A DNA stretch of 64,000 nt from Cladophialophora immunda (lineage: Eukaryota > Ascomycota > Eurotiomycetes > Chaetothyriales > Herpotrichiellaceae), in assembly GCF_000835495.1 (NCBI RefSeq), contig NW_015622546.1:1118883-1182882 (forward strand), read 5' to 3'. The position numbers were made by a program, and so were the translations under genes. Position 1 is the first letter of the stretch. Each line of letters begins with the position of its first letter. The notes under the pieces are model-generated. The model was not told where the DNA came from, searched no databases, and worked only from the letters and a program-made list of their open reading frames with translations. Shown here in pieces: positions 10,370 to 21,942 of this stretch.

Positions 10370-12208
10370 TGTTGATTGGATTGATCCAGCTCTTGCGGAG
10401 GTGGGACTTTATCGAACGTACGGCCAGTCTGCAGCCTTTTGAGATCAAGGTTCTCTTGTGTGATTCCAGAAGATCTGTGCTTAGCTCGAGGACCTTACTG
10501 CGGCCCTGGCCGGCGAACAAACAATTCCGTCCAACGACACCATACAAGGTCTTAATACTATCTGGTCTTCAAGCCTCTGCATCGATCACCTCCTGGGACT
10601 TTCCAAGCGTACAGGGCATACGACGGGAGATCCGAGACAAGAATGACAGTAGCATGCCCCTTGAGCCGTGGCAGCCTATCTCTCAGGCCGTGTTTGAAAA
10701 ATATCTCAAAGCTCGATGCGACGAAAATCCGCCGATTGATTGTCGTTTCGGCTGGAAGGTTGAAAAGGCCAATGAAACTAATGAGGATGTCGTTCTCCGC
10801 GCCACCGAGATGGCGACGGGAGTCCGGTCCGCCATACGATGTCAGTATGTGGCCGCATGTGACGGAGCCTCGAGACGAGCAAGGCGAGACATGGGTATCC
10901 ACTCGACGGCCGACCAGTGTGAGTTTTCGTGTAAACCTGTGGAGGTTGGCCAATGCGTCCAACACTTCAATTCCAGCCCAGGGTATACATTGTTGGTGCA
11001 TTTCGAATCTCATGACCTTGATCGACTCTTCAAGCTTCGCCGTTTCTGGCACTTGTTTGTGTGCAATGAGCAAGGCCTTGGCAGTGCGGCCATCAGCCAA
11101 GATTATGGTCATATCTTCACCACCCATCTTCTGTTGCCCATGGACGCCGACCACGAATCAATTGACTCACATGACGCTGTGTATCGCTCCCTAGGGGGCA
11201 TGAATGGCCCCTACAAAGTCGACATCGACAAAATCGTAGATCCACATATCGGCACAGCATTGCAGTGGCTCGAAGGTACCACAGTGAGAAAGGAAAGGTA
11301 TTTCTGGCCGGGGATTCTGCCCACCAGAATATTCCGACCGGCGGTTATGGTATGAACATGGTCAGTACCATCTCCCAAAAAAGAGATCGCGGGTTATAAT
11401 TCTTTCTGACTAAACAGGGCATTGGCGATGCCTATGCCTTTGATCTGGGTTGGAAGCTCGCAGCAACTATGAAATCCCACGCCGGTCCCGGTCTGCTTGA
11501 ATCATACGAGCAAGAAAGATGCCCTGTCGCCTTATCGAGCATTCAGCGATCAGGTATCCACATGAAAAAGCACCTGGCACTGACAGAATGAAGCCGGGAG
11601 CCACACTTGGTAGACACGGACACTGACAGCGAACGAGCGATGCGACAGAAGATCCATGATCATTATCAAGCCAACAGCGGCGAAAACACAGATCTGGGCA
11701 TTGAGATGGACCATCGACATCGGTCGTGTGTGTACCCACCTCCGGGCGAACAAGAAGGATCGCCCCCGGAATGATCACCCATCGCTACAGGCCTAGCACC
11801 TTCGTTGGTTGTCGCACTCCACACGTCTTCTTGAAGGATGATGGCTCTCGTATTTTCGATCATTTTGGAGATTACTGGACGCTGTTTGAGTTTGCCACAG
11901 GAGAGAACTCCCAAATGGCTGAACATCCCGAGTTTGCGCAGGCAGCGAGTACCTTAGGAATGTCCTTGAAAACCGTTGTCCTCTATGACGAAACAAATGC
12001 CAGGGCCGTATGGCAAGCGCGGTTTGTGCTGGTCCGGCCTGACGGCCATGGCGCTTGGCGTGGGGAGAACATTCCAAACCCGGAGGTTGTTCTAGACATT
12101 CTGAGGACGGTGTTAGGACACCAACCCGGCTCATTTATTCAAGACAGCGCCCAGGGAGGTGGCAACATGACAATGCCGTTTGAAACTACCAAGGAGATGA
12201 CGAGATAA
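10370..12208 (+). pseudogene. FAD monooxygenase (phenol 2-monooxygenase/TetX-like), broken and N-truncated
   Basis: Homology begins around IQLLRRWDFIERTAS; the N-terminal GxGxxG Rossmann motif is gone. The long frame to 11355 has WDFPSVQGIRREI, LEPWQPISQAVFEKYL and CDGASRRARRDMGI, the substrate and FAD-binding regions of PF01494. A one-base shift near 11295 is needed to reach FLAGDSAHQNIPTGGYGMNM (the GD motif). An intron (about 11359-11418) joins to GIGDAYAFDLGWKLA. A TGA at 11589-11591 interrupts the frame, and another shift near 11765 leads to the thioredoxin-like tail (RTPHVFLKDDGSRIFDHFG to ARAVWQARFVLVRPDGHGA). It would have hydroxylated an aromatic substrate. The 5' loss coincides with the 3' loss of the P450. 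Confidence 0.85.
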
Positions 12209-12376
12209 GTGGACAAGTACGAGCTGGAACAGATGGGTGTGATGCAAGCTTGATATTGGCGACAAAGGTATCAAGGATGCCAAGTACTTGTGGCGTTGGT
12301 GTCGTCGGAGAGAAAGTCCATGAAATCCAATCTCATATTCTAGATAGTGTCAGCCAAGCATAAACACTTTGTAACT

Positions 12377-14274
12377 CTAAGGTGTGCTGTAACAAACCGT
12401 CATGTCCCCGTAAAGTTCCGCATCGGGAAGTCCCACCATGGCGGCATTTGAGGGTGCGACTTCTGCCCACAAATTCTCCTTCACGTCCTCAACTTTTCGT
12501 CGCGCAATGTTGGCGATGTCTCTAGCAAATTGCACCTCCACTTGATTGGACGTTGCTAATTCAAGTTTCGCAAAATGTCGTGCGGCAACATCCAGGAGCA
12601 CGACATCAAGCTGTGCTGATGTGGCCATGGGAAATTGCAAAATATTGACAAGAAGTGCTGTGACCGCCATCAATGGGTAAGCAAAAACTAGGCTTAATGC
12701 TTGTCAGTGCAGAACTCGAAGGAAAAGAATGTGCGCATTACACACCAACTTGTAGTGTTTGAATCGATTCGGTGGTATTTGGTGGCCAGGATGATATTCC
12801 TCGCAGCGCCCACCACCTTTTCACGACAATCCGCCATGTACTGAGATTGAGCTGCAATCAGGCCAGACGGAAAAGTCAGGTCATCCCATGGATATTGGTT
12901 GTAGATGGCAATCATGGATCCGTAGAAAGCGTAGTGGATATAAACAACGCTATCGATGTGAACGCCCTCTGGGATCGTAGACGACTTTGCGGGCACTCCA
13001 GGCCGAAGCCACGGAGGAAGGGAGTCTCGCCAATGGTAGAGTTCACGCTCCAATTCTGCGCGGATCACCTGTCTCTGCTCATCGCCAGAACCGCACCATG
13101 CCTTGGCTGACAAAATGCGCCTGTAAATTTTTGATGACAGCTGAGCATGGAGGATTGTAAAGAGAAAAGCATTGAATTTATCAATGTTTTCACCGGCGCG
13201 GGGTGTTGGCAGTGGACATGAGATGCTTTTGGAGCAGATGTCAGCTGGTGGACAAGAGTACATATAGTACATTGACCTACTCGTCGTCATCGATGCAAGA
13301 TGGCCGCCCATCTCGCAACGATATAAGCTTATCGTAGCAGTACAGTGCCCACCAGATGCGGATTCTACGATCGGAATCAGAAAAGTGGGATCTGCGCGCC
13401 TGTCCTTGCTCATGATTGAGACCTAGGGCTTGTGCGAGCCGAACAGCTGTGGAGCAAAGTATGTATTCGACCCTGAAGGTTACGATATTCTCCGCGAAAA
13501 AGCTCTGAGCAAACACAGTTTAGAAATAGGGATGAAAGCTGAGAAGAGGCTTCTGAAAGGACTGCCCTTACCATGAGTGTTAAAGCCTGGATTCCCACAA
13601 GGTCCTTTTGCGAAGAGAAAAGAATTTGAGAATAAGCAGATAGGGCCTTTTCAAAATAATACCAGGCATGATTGTGAATGACCTTGGGATCATAGCCTTT
13701 GTCAGCCAAAAACAGACGGGACCCGAGGGCGTAGATTGTGTTGCGCAAAGCATGCCAACTGGGATCAAGATCCGGAGCGGCTTGAGGATCGAAATGTCTA
13801 TGCAGTCGCTCTTCGAAGTCGTCTTGTTTTACAATTTCTGCGGGTACATTCAGCTATCGTTGGTTTCGTCAGCAGCAGAATCGATGGACATATCCATACC
13901 GAAATATGAATCTGCCCGACATTCGAAGAACGCTGAGATGCATGTCAGCCGCGATGCGAGGAGGATATTAGGAGCGGTCTACCTCGACCATATTCTCTGG
14001 CAGTCTTAAAATCCGGGTCGAGGTTCTGGGTTGGTAGTGTGTCGCGGCCGAAGCTGAACTTGCCGGTTGAGTCGAGTGCGAGACGATGGACTGTGTTAGC
14101 AATGGTCTGCTCATCGCCAGCTGTAACTCTAGCTTGTAGCCACTTCAGAGCCCGATCAGAACAGATTGCTAAAATCGCTCGAGGACCAAAACGCTCAAAT
14201 GCAGCACTCTCTTGTGGCGACCACGAATGCGTGGGTTCTAGATCAAAAGGGGCGGATAGTTGATAGCTGGCCAT
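12377..14274 (-). CDS. Fungal-specific transcription factor lacking its zinc cluster
   Basis: Exons 14274-13989, 13932-13900, 13837-13572, 13504-13281, 13225-12744 and 12687-12377 join in frame to about 533 aa with GT-AG introns. The body matches the fungal_trans middle homology domain: DPSWHALRNTIYALGSR, CSTAVRLAQALGLNHE, RRIRIWWALYCYDKLI, LRDGRPS and DDDDISCPLP. A hydrophobic segment FFAYPLMAVTALLVNILQFP lies near the C terminus. No Zn2Cys6 cluster (CxxCxxxKxxC) is found upstream of 14274. The DNA-binding exon is therefore lost, or lies beyond an intron I could not recognise. It is divergent from, and paralogous to, the next regulator. It could act as a non-DNA-binding partner or be decaying. 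Confidence 0.75.
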
Positions 14275-14978
14275 AGGGAACTGGTCCTGGTCGACCAAGT
14301 CGGTGTCCCTGGGTTACTCCGCTTCGCTTCTTGCTGAGCCTTTACGGGGCTAGAGTGATATCCAAGGCGCAGAGCCGACGAAAGGGCGGGCACCGCAGAA
14401 GACTTGAGCACCATCGCCTAGGGGATTAAACAACGGCAAAGATTCAACTGAGGTATGAATCGAGATTCCATGGCAGCTCGGCTCACCCGCGACGCTACTG
14501 CGGATTAGGCAACTGTGACGAGCAAGCTTTTGGCCAATCAACATCACGACAATTCACCTTCCCGTCGCTTTACTTGCCTTGCTCTTGGGGGCCTCGGTCG
14601 AATCGGATCTGGCCAATCCCAAAGCATCCATCGTGTCACAGGACCCTGCCTTGCCGAGTCTTCCCAGCTCTCGCGAAGCCCCTCAAGAAAAAACCACCAT
14701 GCACTCTGCAAGCCACCTGACGACTCGGGACAGGCTTGAAGCCTACGCAAGCACCATCGTGGTCTACAGGCCTGCCAAGTCGCGTCTGGCTCACGGAAGA
14801 TCTGGAATGAATACCTTGACGCCGCTCAGCTTTCTGCTCCACGACATGCGGTGACGGATCTTGCAATACTGTACGGGGCATACGAGCGCCATCCCGACTG
14901 CTTCTCACCAGTACTCGGTCCCGTGACAGGTGTCAGCGGATGATCGATCTTTAGCCACAAGGATAGACATCTATCTCA
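14275..14978. other. Intergenic region between two divergent regulators
   Basis: About 700 bp separate the divergent starts. Short frames on both strands show no recognisable domain, and a search by eye for a second zinc-cluster motif found none. Confidence 0.4.
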
Positions 14979-17580
14979 ATGACGGCTCTTCGCGAAGCCA
15001 GCAGATCAACCAAGAGGCAGCTACAGGCGTGCACCTATTGTCGCGAGAAAAAAGTGAGATGTAAGAATTCATGTGCCCTGATCCAGATCACCTTCCACGA
15101 CACCTATGCTGATCCGTGACCCAAGGCGATGGAACGCGGCCATGCAGCAAGTGCCAGCGAGATGGTGTCGACTGTTTATTCGTGGGGAGACAAAGACGAC
15201 CTATAAACAGAGCCAAATCCGACAAGGAGGAGCTTAAACAACGTATGGAGATGTTGGAGCAGCGATTATTTTCACTGGTTCAAACCAAACAAAATTCTGC
15301 CGAGACAAGTTGGGGCCTCTCATCTTCACCCAGCACAAACCCGCTCAGTTACGCATCGGCTGGGCAAGCACAATCTGCAACTGTCTTGCCGTCCCTTTCC
15401 ACCTGCGATCTGAGCGATAATACTGGTGCTTCGACCACGACCTTTAACAATGCGAGCCTCCCATCCTCAAACATGACTGCTCCTCTCTGCCCGGTGGGAG
15501 CTAGTCTTGAGACATCAGCGCCGGAGCGGCAAACAGATACAGCCTCTTCCGAACTGGGCGCCGCTACTGACATCAGAATATCTCGAGCTACAGTTTTGGA
15601 TCCCCCACAAGATCGCACGGACGAACCGGAAGCACACCACTCAGGCGATACAGATCCCGGCATGCCTCTTGCCTTTTCTAGATCTCCGTCGTTGGAACGC
15701 ACCTCTGTGCTGGCTCCTGCGGGAATTTACTCTACAAATGGACTTGACGATGTATGTGGCTGTTAATCATCATTCAAATTCAGATCAGGCTTGGAAGCTG
15801 ACTAGCTGTTGACTTCTAGTTTGAATACCCTGGTTTGTGAATCTCTCACTCGGCGCCTTTCGCTCTCAGGTGCTGATAACATGCAGGTCTGCTCTCAGTC
15901 TTATCGATTCGTTCTCCACCAGGACTGGCTTGGGTGCGAGATCAATGTGGAAATGACCACTTCCCAGCAGTTGCTGACCGACTGTATCTTGCCCTTCAGC
16001 AACGAGCCGTGGTAATGAAACCTCTGGTTGTGGAGACCATTTTGGAGCCAGATTTGACGACCGCTCTGAGCTATATACACGGTAAACTCTTGAAATTGCT
16101 TCCGTCAGCTCTTCTCGGCCAAGTATCTAACTTTCTCCAGCATTTTTCGAAAAGTCGCCAGAATCCGCACTAGTTCCGCTCAATCGCTCAGAGATCGAGT
16201 CTCGCGTGAGACGACAATCTGGGGCTGATCAGAGCGCCTCTATCTATGATCCTTGCTGGCACGCTATCCGCAATGCGGTGTACGCTGCGGGCAGTCGGAT
16301 CGTGCTGTCGCGCTTGGAGTATTCATCGACCTTCGAAGACGCGCACACTACAAGCAAGAGATATTTCGACAAGGCTCTCCTAGTGCTGCCTGAGCTACTG
16401 AATGCCTCATTCGATTTGGAAGCAATCAGATCAATACTTCTTCTGGTACGCCACTCCATCAGCCTCTACTTCAAGACAAAAACTGAATCCATTTAGAGCA
16501 CTTATGCAATGGCGTTGCCGAATGCATCGGTGGGCCATATCTTGATTTGTGCGGCCATGAGATTGGCGCAATCCTTAGGGCTTCATCGAAAGTTCCAGCC
16601 CGACTGTAATGAAGGAAGCATTGAATACACCTCTCGAAGCTGGGTATTTTGGTCAATCTACGCCGTCGAAAAAACCATGTCATTCTCATTCGGCCTAGAT
16701 TCGGTAGGTCATGGAATTAGTTTGCCTTCCCTGAGATATGTTGACACGCCGCAGGTTGTAGATGATGATACGATTACTTGTCCCTTTCCCATGCAGGGCT
16801 CCCCAGATAGCCATCTGCCATTGGATTTTCTCCTGCATGCTGCGAAACTCGCAAAGATTCTATCAACTATATTGTACAAACTCAAGCCAAGCAGGATGTC
16901 GAGGTGCAGAACCGAGGAGCTCATTCTTCTTTTGAACTCACTGCGAGCACGACTTGAAGCGTGGAAGATGGGTTTGCCCGAATCTGTTATCCCCGGTAAA
17001 AGATCCAGCCAGTTCAAAGCACCGACTGCATGGAGCGCTAGTCACGTTGTTTATCTGCGCTGTGGCTATTATACTGCTATGCTCGGCATCCATTCCGTGC
17101 TGGCATGTCCATGGACAGCGCATTCCCTCGTGCCAAGCGCATTCGCAAGATTGAAGAAGCATATAGATGAAAGCTCGGCTATGCTTGCAGATGTTTCGAG
17201 GGACATCATCACGACCTCCGATACCATGGATACCAACGCCTCAACGCCTGATTGGTAAGTTAGGTCCTGCCTAATATGGTCTTTGCTGATACCTCTGATC
17301 CTCCAGGCAAGTGCTGCGGCTGCCCATTGTAGCAGCGGTCAACGTTTTTGTACATGTCCTCGGAAACCCCGGCGCCCCGACGTCGTCAAATGACCTTGCT
17401 CTTCTTGACATAGCTGCTGGACATCTTGGACACTTGGATTTTGTGCGTGTAATCGACACTTCCTGGCCGGTCGTCCGCGATTTGGCCAATCTTGCAAGGA
17501 GTACTGTTAAGACAGCCCGCCAAAATCACACTGCGCGAAACCCCGACTTGCACCAGCCTAGTGCTCGTGACGTCGGCTAG
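14979..17580 (+). CDS. Zn2Cys6 transcription factor, complete
   Basis: Seven exons (14979-15060, 15126-15751, 15820-15832, 15923-16081, 16141-16445, 16497-17254, 17307-17580) join in frame to about 738 aa. The first intron splits the zinc cluster: CTYCREKKVRC joined to DGTRPCSKCQRDGVDC, six cysteines in the Gal4-type spacing. A basic linker and coiled coil follow (KEELKQRMEMLEQRL), then a Ser/Thr-rich stretch of about 150 residues. The fungal_trans domain shows WHAIRNAVYAAGSR, CAAMRLAQSLGLHRK and WVFWSIYAVEKTMSF. Exon 3 is only 13 nt. It is the only regulator here with an intact DNA-binding domain, so it is the likely pathway-specific activator of the surrounding cluster. Confidence 0.87.
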
Positions 17581-17768
17581 AACCGGACATCGACTTTATT
17601 CGGCCGACGCATGGCTCCGGCCGGATTGCTGGTTTCGGTTCTGGGATCTTATTGCGCCGTATCGGAGAAGGCATCCGATGCCTACAACTATTTGCTCGAG
17701 CACTTATAGCCTCACCTCAGTCGAGATCCCAGTGTGTCTGTACAATGATTATTTCTAGACGACTGAAA

Positions 17769-18329
17769 ATGGCACCAATTGATGCTCCTAAGCTGACACA
17801 TGCTTTCGATTTGACCATCGCCGGGCCAGCTGGGATCGAGGCCAAAGCCACCGAACACTCTGCTCGAAGCGTGGGCGTTGGTACGTTCTCGCCATCCATA
17901 GACCGTGATAACTTTCAAGTTTCTAACGCAGGGGATGCCACAGTCGCACGAGGCTCGCTGGTGTCAGCGGATGGAACAATCAAGCTTGATGTAAAGACTG
18001 GCGCTGATTGGATGACCTTGCACTCCAATTATGCTCATATCGACGCTCGCGTATCTTGCCTTTCACCAGCTGGCCAAGAACCCGCGATCAACTGTGAGAT
18101 TGAATACAAGGGAATTTATTCTTTGGAGGGAGCTATGTTGGATGTGTGGGCCGGAAAAAGGGCGTCTATTGACTGGGGAGAGAGCTATTACTATACGGCG
18201 CCATTAATGGAAAGCCGGAACGAGGAACTAGCTTGGGTTAATAAGGCCGTCTTCCTTTCCATGGGAAAGATCAGAGTGCGCGATGATGGATACATCGAGG
18301 TGGTGTACCGCATATTCAAGGTCGGCTGA
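17769..18329 (+). CDS. DUF3237 domain protein
   Basis: From the ATG at 17769 the frame runs 186 codons. It matches the DUF3237 family (PF11578): a conserved GADWMTLHSNYAHIDARVSC core, YYYTAPLMES and LAWVNKAVFLSMGKIR, ending in a Y/F-rich strand. DUF3237 proteins are small beta-barrel-like proteins of unknown activity, common beside flavin enzymes in fungal clusters. A possible 51-bp intron (GTACGT at about 17881 to GCAG near 17931) is in frame, so the protein is either 186 or about 169 aa. Removing it brings GVG next to DATVARGSLV, which fits the family better. It lies 190 bp downstream of the regulator and shows no lesion. Confidence 0.82.
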   Translation: MAPIDAPKLTHAFDLTIAGPAGIEAKATEHSARSVGVGTFSPSIDRDNFQVSNAGDATVARGSLVSADGTIKLDVKTGADWMTLHSNYAHIDARVSCLSPAGQEPAINCEIEYKGIYSLEGAMLDVWAGKRASIDWGESYYYTAPLMESRNEELAWVNKAVFLSMGKIRVRDDGYIEVVYRIFKVG

Positions 18330-19308
18330 GTAGGTAAATACGAATGGACAAATATACATTCTTTGCACTTCGAGACTTTATCCCCCGTCGCGCGTGCTTT
18401 GATCTTCTTGCCAGTGCGTTGAAAACGGTCGAACTAAAGCTTGCAGCTTGATGTAACCGGTCCTGTTACCCTGGTCCAGAGATCCTTCACCGGGGAGTAG
18501 AAGTCCTTTTCGATGCCACTCACTGTGCCAGCCAGCGGATAAAATGCTGAATGGCATTCGCTAGGGAGCCTCACACATCATATTTACCTTGCTACTCCAC
18601 TAGCTGAATTCAATCCCTGGTCTAGACATTAGCCGCCCGCAATGTTGATCTACAAAGCCACCCCGTGTCCGAGGCATGTTTCCAAACGCAAACGGCGGAG
18701 ACACCAATGGGCCGGCATGCCACATATGTCCGGGTAAAAAGTACATCCGACCGAATATGGTAACGAAGCGATTACCCGTGTACGCTCTGGCCAATTATAC
18801 CCTGACTAGCCCTGCAGCAGCATTCGTGCAACGAGTGTTGAGACCCAAAGTACATCACAGGTCACCTGCTTTTGAAAATAGTTGCCGCAGGCTACTTTGT
18901 CAAAAAAAGTTCACAAAAGAGATCGGCCTTGCAGCTCGAAGGCGGCAAGCAGCTTTCCACCCGCAACTTTTGTGCAGTGAAGTCTTTCTCCGCGCTCAAG
19001 TTTATTATGGAAGCGAACTTCTCGCCTTTTCGACAGGTGGCAACCAGCGTCACCGACTGGAGACAGCTGCTGGACTATTTCGAGACGGCGCGAACATATC
19101 CGAACCGACCATCTAGCAGGTTGAGGATAAAAGGTAGGAAATTAGTAAGAAACCAATTCGTGGTGCCAGACATGTAATTTAATTGGTCAAATCGACGCTT
19201 CCTCGACAGCGTCCCACAACGGAAAACTCGATGAACCAGCATTGCTCGCCAGGAAGGGTAATATTGTTTACAGATAATGTGCACGTAGGTTGTCGTCCAT
19301 AACGCATC
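18330..19308. other. Intergenic, no gene recognised
   Basis: Nearly 1 kb with only short conflicting frames (for example 18676-19116). None shows a domain or sensible splicing. This is the tail-to-tail interval between the DUF3237 gene and the third regulator. Confidence 0.4.
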
Positions 19309-20835
19309 CTAAGGCCGGAGAAAATTCACCAAGCTATCATCGAAGCATGGAGCGGGCAGGAATGTGCTCCAGCTCCCCAGTTGGGTATCAAATGCAGTCA
19401 TATCATCGCTCTAGCAGCATGTCAGAGATGGATTTGCTGTGGAATTTGCGAATAATCGCCGAGGATCCTTACCGGGGAGAAGATTGCCCCGAAATTATCC
19501 TGGCGATGTGAGTTTCCGCCTGAGAGTGCAGTGCCCAATAGCCCAGTCATAAACTCGCCAGCGACATTCTTTCCACCGGCATTGGATGTTGGTGCGCTCT
19601 TGACACGCTGGACGAAATTGCGAGCCAAGGCTGCCATGTCTTTGGCGAAAGGGAAGGACAGTCCGGTGGAAAACTCCACGCGAGAGAAGTGAGCAGAGCC
19701 GATGTCCAGCAGAGCCAAGTCTGACTGAGTGGTAGAGCGCTCGGGGGCTTCAAAGATGTGATGAATCGACAAGTTGATCTCCGCGCACAGAGGCCCAAAG
19801 AAAGATAGACTGTGCGCACAATGTCAACGGCTTGCACCTGGTATCCGGGTCAAGACGGGCAGCAACTCTTACAGAATTGGAGTGTTAGCATCGACGTGGA
19901 TGTAGTGGGCTGTCAAAATAGCAGTCCGAGAAGCTTTGACAACGATTTCTGTCGACTTTTCGACTTGAAGTTGCACGTCTGGTGAGTCCTTGAAATTCAA
20001 AGCGGTGCGACACGATGGGTTCGTCAAGGTAGAGTAGATACCCACGACGAGGATGAAGTACAGGAGCCGAATGTAGATGGCTTGTTGGTTGCTCAGACCG
20101 GAGCTCGCGCGAGGAGGTTCCGTCGGATGCTCGAAAGCAATATGCGGTCGAATATATTCCTCAAATGCCGTTGTTTTTCGATCGAGGTCCACCACTATTG
20201 CGGCCACGGCCTGGGGAGATTGCTGGAAAGCTTGCACTGTCGAGAATTTCCTTGTCACCTGAGAGATAAGCTGAGCGAGCATGATCAAAGGAGTAGAGTA
20301 GACGCTGTTGATTTTTGTTGTCAACTCTTGAGGCTTAGGCCATTCACAGTTGATCTCTTCGTCGTTGAGCATCTGGAAGATGAAGTGTTAATCCAAGAAG
20401 GAGATTATCCATTCCATGGTGACTTACCGATGGACGACCAGATCGATGAGCCATGTTCTTTTCGAGACAGTACAATGCCCAGAATGTGCGGTTTCTTTAG
20501 CACTGATCCTGCTGGCAAATCGCCCAGAACGCAATCGCCCGCCGATGCATGCCTTTACCGCACGCCAGTCTCAAGCCTGTTGTGGAAAGCATATACTCTA
20601 GACAAGGGTTTCCCATGCAGTCGGTGAAATACGCCTACAGGAAATTGAGGCTTCAATGAAGGTTCAACAGGCAACAATGACCCAACCGTCACATACCATG
20701 ACCATCAGAGCTTGAACAGCAGTCAATGACGTCCGAAAGTACACTAGCTCAGTATGTACGGAAAGTGCATTACTGAAATATATGACCAGGCATCTTGACA
20801 AACTTCTCCGAAGCTGGACATATTCCTAAATATTG
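19309..20835 (-). pseudogene. Third fungal-specific transcription factor, N-truncated and mutated
   Basis: The minus strand reads CQDAWSY, then after a 2-nt excess NALSVHTELVYFRTSLT, an intron, AYFTDCMGNPCLEYMLSTT and CGKGMHRRAIAFWAICQQDQ, then an in-frame TAA near 20500, and RNRTFWALYCLEKNMAHRSG. After an intron come MLNDEEINCEWPKPQEL and VDANTPIL. The C-terminal exons (LDIGSAHFSRVEFSTGL, then after an intron SDDMTAFDTQLGSWSTFL) end at TAG 19309. All of this matches the fungal_trans domain and C terminus. The zinc cluster and linker are absent. The stop is consistent with CAA changed to TAA. It is paralogous to the two regulators upstream. Confidence 0.78.
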
Positions 20836-21211
20836 GTTGCGCAGAGGCGCAGATGATGTCGTGATATTTGGAGGGTCGATCTATTTGACATTGTAAAAGC
20901 TTTGGCACTGAAGGTCGACCAGGTCAAAGGCCAGGGCAACAATAGAGAACGATACCAGTTGTCATCTGACTTCAACGAGATTGACCCACCCAGACCCTGA
21001 CTGCGGTGCCATTTCTTTCGTCTGGCCTTGCTCTCCCAACCAACAAACCACGATGTGCCCCAGACTTTTACCTTTCCCCCTCTCTCTTCTCCAGGTTGCA
21101 GTGGAGCTCTCGAATCGAGTTCGGCCCGAACGAGGGTTAGACTGCCGGTTTAACTTCCGGCTCCGGGTCATTTACAATCCCGAGAACAATCGACCAAAGA
21201 CTCAAGGGCCC
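20836..21211. other. Intergenic, no gene recognised
   Basis: The stretch between the third regulator relic and the SnoaL-like gene contains a pyrimidine-rich segment (about 21060-21095) and no recognisable gene. Confidence 0.4.
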
Positions 21212-21942
21212 TTACGCGTTTTGAGGCAACTTGACTTCTTCCAGAGGTTTGTCTCCCCATGACTTGTCTCCGAGGTAGAGTGCCGCCTTAGGTGTAAGCC
21301 CACACTCGAAATCTGCCATTCTGGTTTTCAGGTCTACCGGGAACGAGATGTGCTCATGAACCCACAACCATTTGCCATTTGTCTTAGCAACGAGGCCGAT
21401 GATGCGATATTTGAAATCAAAATCGATGTCGTCTTTGGTCTTACCCCAATATCGTTGGATCATGGTCGCGTAACCAAACTCTTTGGATACAGCTGTGATT
21501 TCCAGATCCTTGTATCCGATTTGCGCGTTCGCAAGGTATGGGCCGATACGATCGTAATGCTCCTCGAAATCCCCTCGGGCGCCATTGCCCATCAAGTCAT
21601 GGTACATCACCTCGGGAATGTCGTAGAATGCTTTGCCGGCGTCCGGATCTTTGTTGAACTGGTACTTGCAATAATGCTGCCAGTCCCGGAAGAAGTCTAG
21701 GATCTCCTGTTCCTCCTGTTTGAGTTCTTCTTTGTGCAGCTGTATGGTATCCCAGTGAGCCAGATGCACGTGTGTAAGGCTTAAGATCGATTCACGAAGA
21801 GACGACTGACCCTGCTTAGTCTCATAGAGAGATCACCGTGCAATGCATCGATCGTCGAGAGTTCCCCCTGGAAGTATTGGTGTTATCCTTGCTGATGATC
21901 TCGCGTGATACCTACATCTTCCTTGAATCCAAATTGACCCAT
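21212..21942 (-). CDS. SnoaL-like (NTF2-fold) protein
   Basis: The main exon (from about 21741 or 21769 down to 21212) encodes roughly 175 residues: EEQEILDFFRDWQHYCKYQF, YDIPEVMYHDLMGNGARG, then YRIIGLVAKTNGKWLWVHEH and ISFPVDLKTRMADF. The last segment is characteristic of SnoaL-like polyketide-cyclase/nuclear-transport-factor folds. Upstream, MGQFGFKED (ATG 21942) is followed by an intron (GTAGGT at 21915 to CAG at 21868) and GELSTIDALHGDLSMRLSR. A second intron from 21810 to about 21742 then joins in frame to LHKEELKQ. NTF2-fold enzymes of this kind catalyse cyclisation, hydroxylation or isomerisation in polyketide pathways, but many are uncharacterised. It is intact and is the last gene of the cluster remnant. 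Confidence 0.8.

Noticed and set aside
1876..21942. A trichothecene or other named mycotoxin cluster, suggested by the TRI12-like pump
   Set aside because: TRI12-type pumps are common and the terpene cyclase and other pathway genes are absent. No polyketide synthase, peptide synthetase or terpene synthase is seen.
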